DNA of 64,000 nt from Mercurialis annua (lineage: Eukaryota > Streptophyta > Magnoliopsida > Malpighiales > Euphorbiaceae): contig NC_065571.1 of assembly GCF_937616625.2 (NCBI RefSeq), forward strand, positions 27,726,201 through 27,790,200, written 5' to 3'. Under the pieces are notes generated by a model. That model saw only the letters and a program-made list of their open reading frames with translations, was not told the origin of the DNA and searched no databases. This document shows, piece after piece, positions 1-11,993 of this stretch. Made by a program: the position numbers and the translations under genes. The number at the start of each line of letters is the position of its first letter. Position 1 is the stretch's first letter.

Positions 1-158
1 TTCCTAAGCGTAATCGACTTATACTTATGTTCCTCTTAGGGCTTATGTGTTCGCATATTGCGAGTTCACATCATCATGCCCATCATTTACATCGATCACA
101 TTCCTTAGTATTGATGTTTCCCATCACATACTTCGATGTCGTTGTCTACAATCATCCA
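1..158. other. Left flank, no recognised feature
   Basis: Non-satellite sequence before the first clear satellite unit. I see no gene, RNA or transposon end here. The short reading frame that begins at 47 runs straight into the satellite and looks incidental. This may be a degenerate array edge or the end of another element lying outside the window. Confidence 0.5.
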
Positions 159-3100
159 CAAACGTTACGGAACAAATCCAAACGTTTCACCTTTTTAGCG
201 ATTTAAGCCAAACATATACAAACGTTATGAAACAAATCCAAACGTTTCACCTTTTTAGTGATTAAAGCCAAATGTTTAAAACCTTAGGAAACAAATCCAA
301 ACGTTTCACCTTTTTAGGGATTTAATCTAATCTTTTACAAACGTTATGAAATAAATCCAAACGTTTCACCTTTTTAGCGATTTAAGCCAAACGATCCAAA
401 CGTTACGAAACCAATCCAAACGTTACGAAACCAATCCAAACATTTAAAACGATGCGAAACCAATCCAAACGTTTAAAACGTTACAAAACAAATTCTAACG
501 TTTTACCTTTTTAAACATTTCGAAACATATCCAATTTTTTTACCATTTTAGCGATTTATGCCAAACGTTTAAAACGTTATGAAACAAATCCAAACGATTA
601 AAACGTTACGAAAAAAATCCTACTGTTTAACCGGTTTAGCGATTTAAGCCGAACGACTAAAACGTTACAAAACAAATCCTAACATTTCACCTTTTAGCGA
701 TTTAAGCCATACGTTTAAAACATTATGAAACAAATCCTAACGTTTCCCCTTTTTTTTTTTATTTTAAGCAAAACGTTTAAAACGTTACAACAGAAATCCA
801 AACGTTTAAAAAGTTACGAAACAAATCCTAACTTTTGACCTTTTTAGTGATTTAAGCCAAACGTTTAAAATGTTACAAAACAAATCAGAATGTTTTACAG
901 TTTTAGTGATTTTAGAAAAACCTTTAAAATGTTACGAAACAAATCCAAGCGATTAAAACGTTACGAAACAAATGCTAACGTTTCATATTTTTAGTGATTT
1001 AAACCAAAGGTTTAAAACTTTGAGAATGAAATCCGAACGTTTCCTCTTTTTAGCAATTTAAGACAAACATTTAAAACGTTACAACACAAATCCAAACGTT
1101 TAAAACGCTACGAAATAAATCCAAACGTTTCACCTTTTTCGTGATTTAAGTCAAACGTTTAAAACGTTACAATACAGATCCAAACGTTTTACCTTTTTAG
1201 CGATTTGAGCAAAACGTTTAAAATGTTACGAAACAAATCCAAACGTATAGAACGTTACGAAACAAATCCTAACGTATCACATTTTTAGAGATTTAAGCTA
1301 AACGTTTAAAACGTTACTATACAAATCCAAACGTTTCACCTTTTTATTGATTTAATCCAAACGTATAAAATGTAACGAAAAAAATCCTAACGTTTCACCT
1401 TTTTTGCAATTTAAACCAAACGCTTAAATGTTACAAAAACCAATCCACACGTTTAAAACCTTACGAAATAAATCCAAATGTTTCACCTTTTTAGCTATTT
1501 AAGAAAAACGTTTACAAACGTTACGAAAGAAATCCAAACGTTTCACTTTTTATCGATTTAAGTCAAACGTTTAAAACATTATAAAACCAATCCAAACGTT
1601 TCAAATATTTCACCGTATTAGCGATTTAAGACAAACGTTTATAAATGTTACGAAACAAATTCAAACGTTCCCCTTTTTAGATATTTAAGCCAAACATTTA
1701 AAACGTTATAAAACCAATCCAAACGTTTAAAACTTTACGAAACAAAATCAAAAATTCCACCTTTTAGGCGATTTAAGCCAGATGTTAAAAATGTTACGAA
1801 ACCAATCCAAACGTTTAAAACGTTATGAAAAAAATCCAAACATTTTACCGTTTTAGCGATTTAAACAAAACGTTTAGAAACATTACGAAACAAATCCAAA
1901 TGTTTCCCCTTTTTAGTGATTTAAGCCAAACGTTTACAAACGATACGAAACAAATCAAAATGTTTCACCTCTTTAGCGATTTAAGTCAAATGTTTAAAAC
2001 GTTACAAAGACAATCCAAACGATTAAAATGTTACGAAAGAAATCCAAACGTTTTAGCGATTTAAGCCAAACGTTTACAACATTACAAAACAAATCCAAAC
2101 GTTTTGCCTTTTTGCGATTTAAGCTAAATGTTTAAAACGATATGAAACAAATCCAAACGTTAAAAATGTTACAAAAAAAATCCAAACATTTCACCTTTTT
2201 AGCAAATTAATCCAAACGTTTACAAATGTTACGAAACAAATCCTAACGTTTCCCCTATTTAGCGATTTAAGCCAAACGTTTAAAACGTTTCGAAATAAAT
2301 CCAAACATTTCACCTCTTTAGCAGTTTAAGCCAAATGTTTATAAACGTTACGAAACAAATTCTAATGTTATAACTTTTTAGAGATTTAAACCAAACGTTT
2401 AAAATGTTTCGAAACAAATCCAAACGTTTCACCTCTTTTGCGATTTAAGCCAAACTTAGGAAACAAATCCAAACATTTCCCCTTTTTAGGGATTTATGCC
2501 AAACATTTAAAACGTTACGAAACAAAACCTTAGGTTTCACCTTTTTAGCCATTTAAGCCAAACGTTTAAAATATTGCGAAACATACCTTAACGTTTCACC
2601 ATTTTAGCAATTTAAGCCAACCCTTTAAAATGTTTCGAAACAAATCCAAACGTTTCACCTTTTTAGAGATTTAAGCCAAACGTTTAAAACGTTATAAAAC
2701 CAATCCAAATGTTTAAAATGATACTAAACAAATCCCAACATTTCACCTTTTTAGCGATTTAAGCCAAACGTTTAAAACGTTACGGAACATATCCTAATAT
2801 TTCACCTTTTAAAAGATTTAAGCCAAACGTTACGAAAAAAATCCTAACATTTCACCTTTTTAGCGATTTAAGCCAAACGTATAAAACATTATGACACAAA
2901 TCCAAACGTTTAAAACGTTACGAAACAAATCCTAACGTTTAACATTTTTGCAATTTAAGCCAAACGTTTAAAACGTTACGAAACAAATCCTAACGTTTCA
3001 CTATTTTAGCAATTTAAGCTAAACGCTTGAAATGTTACGAAACAAATCCAAAAGTTTAAAATGTTACGAAACAAATCCTAACGTATCCTCGTTTTAGCGA

Positions 3101-6100
3101 TTGAATCCAAACGAATAGAAACGTTACGAAACAACTCCAAACGATTCACCTTTTTAGCGATTTAAGCTAAACGTTTACAAACGTTACGAAAAAAAATCCA
3201 AACGTTTCACCTTTTTAGTGATTTAAGCCAAACATATAAAACGTTTCGAAACCAATCCAAACGTTTAAAACGTTATGAAACAAATCCAAATGTTTCACCA
3301 TTTTAGCGATTTAAGCCAAGTGTTTACAAACGTTATAAAACGAATGCAAACGTTTAACCTTTTTATCAATTTAAGTCAAACGTTTAAAACGTTACAAAAT
3401 CAATCCAAACATTTAAAACGGTACAAAAGAAATCCAAAAGTTCAAGCTTTTTAGTGATTTAAAACGTTACAAAACAAATCCAAAGGTTTTACCTTTTTAG
3501 CTATTTAAGCCAAACGTTTAAAACGGTACGAAACCAATCCAAACGTGTAAAACGTTACGAAACAAATTCAACTGTTTAACCTTTTTATCGATTTAAGCCA
3601 AACGTTTAAAACTTTATGAAACCAATTGAAACGTTTAAAATGTTCACCTTGTTAGAGATTTTAGCCAAACGTTTACAAATGTTACGAAACAAATCCAAAC
3701 GTTTCACCTTTTTAGTGAATTAAGCCAAACGTTTACGACGTTATGAAACAAATCCAAACATTTCACCTTTTTAGTGATTTAAGCCAAACGTTTACAAACG
3801 TTACGAAATAGATCCTAAGGTTTTAGCATTTTAGCGATTTTAGCCAAAGACTTCAAACATTACAGAACAAAACCTAATGTTTCACCTTTTTAGCCATTTA
3901 AGCTAAACTTTTATAATGTTGCTAAACACATCCTAACGTTTCACCTTATTAGCAATTCAAGCCAAATGTTTAAAACATTTCGAAACAAATCCAAATGTTT
4001 CACCTTCTTAGCAATTTAAGCCAAACATTTAAAACGTTACGAAAAAAATCCTAACGTTTCACCTTTTTAGCAATTTAAGCCAAACGTTTAAAAAGTTACG
4101 ACACAAATCCAAACGTTTAAAACGTTACGAAATAAATCCTAACGTTTTACATTTTTAGCGATTTAAGCCAAACTTTTATAACGTTACAAAACAAATCCTA
4201 ACGTTTTACCTTTTTAGTGATTTAAGCCAAACGATTAAAATGTTACGGAACAAATCCTAACGTTTCCCCTTATTAGTTAATGAAGCCAAACGTATACAAA
4301 CGTTACGAAACAACTCCAAACGTTTCACCTTTTTAGCGATTTAAGCTAAACGCTTACAATCTTTACGAAAAAAATCCAAATGTTTCACCTTTTTAGTGAT
4401 TTAAGCCAAACATTTCAAACTTTATGAAACCAATCCAAACGTTTAAAACTTTACGAAACAAATCCAAATGTTTCACCTTTTTAGCGATTTAAGCCAAACG
4501 TTTACAAACGTTACGAAACAAATCCAAACGTTTACAAACGTTACGAAACAAATCCAAACGTTTCACCTCTTTTTCAATTTAAGCCAAACGTTTAAAACGT
4601 TGCAAAACCAATCCAAACGTTTTAAATGTTACCAAACAAATCCAAATGTTTCACCTTTTAGCGATTTAAAACGTTATGAAACAAATCCAAATATTTCACC
4701 TTTTTAACGATTTAAGCCAAACATTTAAAACGTTACGAAACCAATCCAAACGTGGAAAACGTTACGAAACAAATTCAAACGTTTAACCTTTTTATTAATT
4801 TAATCAAAACATTTAAAACTTTACGAAACCAATCCAAACATTTAAAACGCTTAACCTTTTTAGCGATTTAAGCTAAACCTTTACAAACGTTACGAAACAA
4901 ATCCAAACATTTCACCTTTTTAGCGATTTAAGATAAACGTTAACAACGCTATGAAAGAAATCCTAACATTCCAGTTTTTTAGCAATTTAAGCCAAACGTT
5001 TAAAACGTAATAAAAAAATCCTAACGTTTCATCCTTTTAGTGATTTAAGACAAACGTTGAAAATGTTTCGAAACAAATCCAAACGTTTCATCTTTTTAGC
5101 GATTTAAGCCAAGTGCTTAAAACATACGAAACAAATCCTAATATTTCACCTTTTTAGCGATATAAGCCAAACGTTTAAAACGTTACGAAACAAATCCAAA
5201 CGTTTAACCTTTTTAGCAGTTTAAGCCAAACGTTTAAAAGGTAACGACACAAATCCAAACGATTAAAACGTTATGAAACAAATCTTAACGTTTCACCTTT
5301 TTAACGATTTCAGCGAAACGTTTAAAATGTTACGAAACAAATCAAAACGTTTAATACAAAACAAATCCTAACGTTTCACCTTTTTAGTGATTTAAGCCAA
5401 ACGTTTAAAACGGTACGAAACAAATCCTAACATTTCACCTTTTTAACGATTTAAGCCAAACATTTAAAACGTTATGAAAGAAATCCTAACGTTTCACCTT
5501 TTAAGAAATTTAAGCCAAACGTTTAAAACGTTATATAAAAAATTCAAACCTTTAAAATGTTACGAAACAAATCCTAACGTTTTACCCTTTTAGCGATTTA
5601 AGGCAAACGTTTAAAACGTTACGAAACAAATCCTAACATTTCACCTTTTTAGCAATTTACGCCAAACGTTTAAAATGTTACGAAACAAATCTAAACATTT
5701 CAAATGTTACGAAACAAATCCTAACGTTTAACCTCTTTAGCGATTAAAGCCAAACATATAAAAACGTTACGAAACAAATCCAAACGTTTCACCTTTTTAG
5801 CGATTTAAGCCAAACATTTCAAACGTTACGAAACCAATCCAAGCATTTAATACGTTACGAAAAAAATCCAAATGTTTCACCTTTTTAGCGATTTGAGCCA
5901 AACGTTTACAAAGGTTACGAAACACATACAAACGTTTCACCTTTTTATCAATTTAAGCCAAACGTTTAAAATGTTACGAAATCAATCCAAGCGTTTAAAA
6001 CGTTACGAAACAAATCCAAAGGTTCCACCTTTTTAGCGACTTTATCCAAACTTTTACAAACGTTACGAAACAAATCCAAATGTTTCACCTTTTTAGCGAT

Positions 6101-6878
6101 TTAAGCCAAACGTTTAAAACGTTTCGAAACCAATCCAAACGTTTAAAACGTTAAGAAACAAATCCAAACGTTTAAAACGTTGCGAAACAAATCCAAACGT
6201 TTCACCTTTTTAGCGATTTAAGCCAAACATTTAAAACGTTACGAAACCAATCAAAGGTTTAAAATGTTACGAATTAAATAAAAACGTTTTACCTTTTAAA
6301 CGATTATGCCAAACGTTTACAAACGTTACGAAAACAAATCCAAACGTTTAACCTTTTTATCGATTTAAGCCAAACGTTTAAAACGTTACTAAACACATCC
6401 AAACGTTTAAAAACGTTTAGCCTTTTTAGCGATTTAAGCCAAACGTTTACAAACGTTATGAAACAAATCCAAACGTTTCAACTTTTTAACGATATAAGCC
6501 AAACTCTTGTAACGTTACGAAAGAAATCCTAACATTCCACCTTTTTAGCGATTTAAGCCAAATGTTTAAAACGTTATGAAACAAATCCTAAGGTTTCACC
6601 TTTTTAGCGATTTAAGCCAAACATTAAAAAACGTTTCGAAACAAATCCAAACATTTCACCTTTTTAGAGATTTAAGCCAAACGTTTAAAATTTTACGAAA
6701 CCAATCCATTAAAAACGTTACGAAACATATCCTAACGTTTCACCTTTCTAGCGATTTAAGCCAAACGTTAAAAACGTTATGAAAGAAATCTTAACATTTC
6801 ACCTTTTTAGTGATTTAAGCCAAACGTTTAAAACGTTACGTAACAAATCCTAACGTTTCACCTTTTTAGCAATTTAAT
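159..6878 (+). repeat. Tandem satellite array, ~59-bp unit
   Basis: Over 6.7 kb the sequence repeats a unit of about 59 bp. Its landmarks are AAACGTTACGAAAC, AAATCCAAACGTTT, CACCTTTTTAGCGATT and AAGCCAAACG. Interspersed are half-units of about 29 bp that skip the CACCTTTTTAGCGATT part and run directly from AATCCAAACGTTT to AAACGTTACG. Individual units are well diverged. Most visible variation falls at CpG: TAGCGATT becomes TAGTGATT or TAGCAATT, and AAACGTTT becomes AAACATTT or AAATGTTT. The core AAACGTTT is its own reverse complement. No gene is present, and short reading frames across it are by-products of the repeat. Confidence 0.95.
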
Positions 6879-8987
6879 TGTAATATCCCGTATTTTTCCG
6901 CCATGGTTTCGTTGTGTTTCCGACTTAGTTTCGGAATATTAATGGTGGACTTAGCAAGTGTGAAACTTTAATTTGGGTTGAATTTGTATCTTGTATGTGC
7001 TGCATGTGTCGTGTGAATTTTCGATAGGGATTTGATTTGTATCCGGATTATAATCGATGTTGTGTTCGTGTACTTATTATGATGGAGTGTTAAATCATAC
7101 TGCTTGAATTGTTTTGTTTTTCGTTGTTCCTGCCGTTGTTGATTTCGGCCGTCGTCCGAATTTGTTGTTGGCTGCCATTCGTGATCTCTAGGGCCAATAG
7201 TCTTCTTGATCTCTCATAGTTAGAGTTACTTGATATTAGTTGTTGCATGTATGCTTAATTTCGGTAGTGGCCATATTTCTTGTTGAGAGATTGATAGGCT
7301 TTGGTTCTTCATGGGTTTGGTTTGTTTTGAATACTTGTAATGTTGGCTTTAATTGCATGAACATTTAATGATTATGGCTTTTCAAATTGTAATGTTTGGC
7401 GAGGATCGGTTGGTTTGAATTGGAAGGGATGAATAATAGGCTAAGTTGATCATTCACTTATGTTGTTTATATCAATTGAATCCCTCAAGTTATTTCTATC
7501 TTTTGTTATTGTTTTTGAAAATAACTTTAAATTTCGTTTCGATTTATAAATTGACAATTTGAAATGATATTTATTTATAACTTAAGTTTATATAATTACT
7601 CGGGTAATTATATTTGATTTTGATTGTCAATTTAATACTTATTTGATTAAGTTTTTGGTTTGTAACTCGGGTTACTTGAAATTGACGCCATTGAGTTATG
7701 TATTTAAAATGGATTATTATTTTATCAAATTATTTTATAAATATAAACTCGGGTTTATATTTGATAAACGTTTTGAGTCGGGTTAGACTTGGGTCACTCG
7801 ACAAGTGACGTTATCTTGGAAGTTATCGGTAACTCGGCTAAACTATTTGGAAATTGATTATTATTTAAGGATTATTTAAATAGTATTTTCTAAATGGATT
7901 TGAAAGCAAGAACTCAATAGACTTGTATGAATTGGGCATTATTACTTATTGGGTATTTTGTGTTGCTCTGGATTGTTTTATCCTGACGTGTGGTTTGTGC
8001 TAGTCCTATGTGGTGTCTAGTACTCTTTAGAGTTAGGGTCTGTTTTTAATTTATTATTTACACATTATTAGACTCGTCGACTGTTCGTGCTCCGGAGACG
8101 AACCAGGATTAGTTGCTTGCCAGGTTATCACGTGGATCTGCAAGCAGTGAGTTTGTACTTACTATTTTCCGCTTTATTAATTAAATTATTATTTTGATAT
8201 ATAAATATATATTGAACGTATATTTTGAACTGCTTTTCCATTATTGCTTTTAGTTGGAACATGCTACCTAATGGGCATCATTAGAACTGCTTGCGCACCG
8301 GTATTTATCTAGATAAGGTATGTAATATGTGGTGTATATAGATTAAGTACGGTCGATGGTAACTCGGTGTAGCTTAGCTCTCGGGACCGGCCTTATTGAA
8401 TTAATGATATATTTAGTATTGGGGACTAGGATTCCAACTATTATACGTAATGTTATATTAAATGTTTTAAAAGGGTTTTAAAGGTTTTCCACTTGATAAA
8501 TTTAAATAGTGATATGAACTCATCTCAGTATATCATACCCTGTTGTTTTCCCCATTTTTACAGGGTTATGATTTGAGCGAGTCAACTGCTCTCCGATTCT
8601 TTAATTCCTCGGAGCTTTTACTTTATTTATTTAAAGTTATTGAACAGATTTTACTCTTAGACCGTAGTAGTAATTACAAGTCTTATTTGTCAAATACTTA
8701 TTATAAATTTAGTTAATGGATTTAATTATTGTTTGAAATTCTTATATTAATTTGGGTTAATACGTATTTTTTCCATGTTAGAGACTCGGGGTTGGCCGAG
8801 CACTTATTATATAAATGTTGAATATTATGAACTGCAAGAACTAGGATGAAGTCTCGGTTACCCCTAAGCATTGGTTTTCTTGCAGGTTTATGTATTGGTT
8901 GGTTATCCGCAAGGCTAGCTACGGGTTTTGGTACAACCATACCCATATCCTACCGCCGGTCGCGATCCACGAATTTGGGTTGTTATA
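6879..8987 (+). mobile_element. Solo LTR A (Ty3/gypsy, Tekay/Del-like)
   Basis: The segment interrupts the satellite. It begins TGTAATATCCCG and ends GGGTTGTTATA, which corresponds to the TGTAATA...GGGTCGTGACA ends of the other LTRs in the window. Inside are tracts shared with solo LTR D and with the reverse complement of the element C LTRs, such as AAACTCGGGTTTATATTTG and GTCTAGTACTCT. It carries one copy of the GGTAACTCGGTGTAGC / CTCTCGGGACC motif that is triplicated in D and C. No PBS or coding sequence follows it, so it is a solo LTR. There is no 5-bp target duplication (TTAAT on the left, GCTTC on the right), and satellite phase is not preserved across it. At 2.1 kb it is shorter than D or C and lacks their dyad cluster. 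Confidence 0.85.
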
Positions 8988-11855
8988 GCTTCACCTTTTT
9001 AGCAATTTAAGCCAAACGTTTAAAATGTTACGACACAAATCCAAACGTTTAAAACGTTATGAAACAAATCCTAACATTGCACCTTTTTAGTGATTTATGT
9101 CAAACGTTTAAAATGTTTCAAAACAAATCCAAACGTTTTACCTTTTTAGCAGTTTAAGCAAAACGTTTAAAATGCTACGAAACAAATCCTATTATTTCAC
9201 CTTTTTAGCGATTTAAGCCAAACGTTTAAAACGTTACGAATTAAATCCAAACGTTTCACCTTTTTAGCAATTTAACCCAAACTTTTAAAATGTTGCGAAA
9301 CAAATCAAAACGTTTAAACCGTTACGAAACAAATCCTAACGTTTCGCCTTTTTAGTTATTTAAGCCAAACTTTTAAAAATGTTACAAAACAAATCTAAAA
9401 CGTTTTACCTTCTTAGCGATTTAAGAAAAACGTTTAAAAATGTTACGAAGCAAATCCAAGCGTTTAGAATGTTACGAAACAAATCCTAACGTTTCATCTT
9501 TTTAGCGATTTAAGCCAAACGTTTAAAACGCTACAAAACAAATCCAAACGTTTCCCCTCTTTAGCGATTTAAGCCAAACATTTAAAATATTACAAAATAA
9601 ATTCAAATGTTTAAAACGAAATAAATCCTAATGTTTCACCTTTTTAGCAATTTAAGCCAATTGTTTAAAACGTTACGAAACAAATCCTAACGTTTCATCT
9701 TTTAAGCGATTAAAGCCAAACGTTTTAAATGTTACAAAACAAATCTAAACGTTTCAAATGAAACAAATCCTAACCTTTCACCTTTTAGCTCTTTAAGCCA
9801 AACTTTTAAATCGTTACGAAACAAATTCAAACGTTTCACCTTTTTAGCGATTTAAGTCACACATTTAAAACGTTACGAAACCAATCGAAACTTTTAAAAC
9901 GTTACGAAACAAATCCAAAGATTTCACCTTTTTAGCGAATAAGCCCAACATTTACAAACATTACGAAACAAAATCCAAACGTTTCCCCTTTTTATCAATT
10001 TAAGCCAAACGTTTAAAACGTTAGAAAACCAATCAAAAAGTTTAAAATGTTACGTTACAAATCCAAAACTTTCACCTTTTTAGAAATTTAAGCCAAATGT
10101 TTAAAAAAGTTATGAAACAAATCCAAATGTTTCACCTTTTTAGCGATTTAAGCCAAACGCTTAAAACGTTATGAAACCAATTCAAATTTTTAAAACTTTA
10201 ACAAACAAATTCAAATGTTTCATCTTTTTTATCGATTTAAGCTAGACGTTTAAAACGTTATGAAACCAATCAAACGTTTAAAACGTTATGAATTAAATCG
10301 AAACGTTTCACCTTTTTACAGTTTAAGCCAAACGTTTACAAACGTTACGAAACAATTTCAAAACGTTTAACCTATTTATTGATTTAAGCCAAAAGTTTAA
10401 AACGTTACGGAACCAATCCAAAATTTTAAAACTTTTACCCTGTTTAGCAATTTAAGCCAAACGTTTTACAAACGTTACAAAACAAATCCAAAATTTTTAA
10501 CTTTTTAGCAATTTAAGCCAAACTTTTAAAACGTTGCGAAAGAAATCCTAACGTTCCACCTTTTTAGCGATTTAAGCCAAACGTTTAAAACGTTATAAAA
10601 TAAATCCTAACGTTTCCCCTTTCTAGCGATTTAAGCCAAACGTTTAAACCGTTTTCAAACAAAAACAAATGTTTCATCTTTTTAGCTATTTAAGCCAAAC
10701 GTTTAAAACGTTTCAAAACAAATCCAAACCTTTAGTACGTTATGAAACAAATCCTAACGTTTCACCTTTTTAGCAATAAGCCAAATGGTTAAAACTTTAC
10801 AAAACAAATCCAAACGTTTTATCTTTTTAGAGATTGAAGCAAAACGTTTAAAATGTTATTTAACAAATCCAAAGGTTTAAAACGTTACGAAACAAATCCT
10901 AATGTTTAACCTTTTTGGTGATTTAAGCCAAACGTTTAAAACGTTTACGTTTCAACGTTTTAGCAATTTAACCAAAACGTTTAAAATGTTACTACACAAA
11001 TTAAAACGTTTAAAATGTTATGACACAAATCCTAATGTTTCACCTTTTTAGCGATTTAAGCCAAATGTTTTACCCTTTTAGTGATTTAAGGAAAACAATT
11101 AAAATGTTACAAAACAAATCCAAAAGTTTCAAACATTACGAAAAAAATCCTAACATTTCACCTTTTTAGCGATTTAAGCCAAACGTTTAAAACGTTACAA
11201 AACAAATCTAAATGTTTCTCCTATTTAGCGATTTAAGCCAAACGTTTAAAATGTTACAAAATAAATCCAAACATTTTAAACAAAACAAATCCTAACGTTT
11301 CACCTTTATAGCGATTTAAGCCAAACGTTTAAAACATTACGAAACGAATCCTAATTTTACCGATTTAAGCCAAATGTTTAAAACTTTACAAAACAAATCC
11401 AAATCTTATACATTTTAAGCGATTTAAGCCAAACGTTTAAAATGTTACGAAACAAATTCAAACGTTTAAAACGTTACGAAACAAATGCTAACGTTTCACC
11501 TATTTAGCGATTTATGCCAAACGTTTATAACGTTACGAATGAAATCCTAACGTTTCACCTTTTTATCAATTAACAGCCAAACGTTTAAAACGTTACGACA
11601 CAAATCCAAAAGTTTGAAACGTTATGAAAAAATCTAGCGTTTCACCTTTTTAACGATTTAAGCCAAAGATTTAAAACGTAACAGAACAAATCAAAACGTC
11701 TTACCTTTTTCGTGATTTAAGAAAAACGTTTAAAATGTTACGAAACAAATCCTAATGTTTCATATTTTTAGAGATTTAAGCCAAATGTTTAAAATGTTAC
11801 AAAACAAATCCAAACGTTTCCTCTTTTTAGCGACTCAAGCCAAACTTTTAAATTG
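8988..11855 (+). repeat. Satellite array, forward block
   Basis: Same ~59/29-bp satellite in the same orientation as the first block, resuming directly at the end of solo LTR A with GCTTCACCTTTTTAGC. It runs to an orientation switch near 11856. No other feature is visible in it. Confidence 0.93.
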
Positions 11856-11993
11856 TTAACGTTTGGCTAAAATCGCTAAAAAGGGTAAACATTTGGACTT
11901 GTTTCGTAAACTTTTAAACATTTGGATTGTTTTGCCAAATATTTAAACGATTGGCATAAATGGCTAAAAAGGTGAAACATTTAGATTTATTTC
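11856..11993 (-). repeat. Satellite, inverted block (left part)
   Basis: The repeat now reads AACGTTTGGCT then AAATCGCTAAAAAGG, the reverse complement of the usual unit. The switch is at about 11852-11858. This short stretch is the left part of a ~1.1 kb inverted block. The rest lies beyond element B at 39690-40641, and removing B with one ATTTC restores a continuous inverted array. Confidence 0.9.

Noticed and set aside
1825..6782. Several 60-80 codon frames in the satellite with FHLFSDLSQTF-type peptides
   Set aside because: They are translations of the tandem unit in whichever frame is locally free of stops. Similar peptides recur with changes wherever the repeat occurs, including the inverted block.
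159..11993. Regularly spaced repeats resembling a CRISPR array
   Set aside because: There are no unique spacers; the whole period is repeated and diverged. The setting is a plant satellite, with no cas genes.
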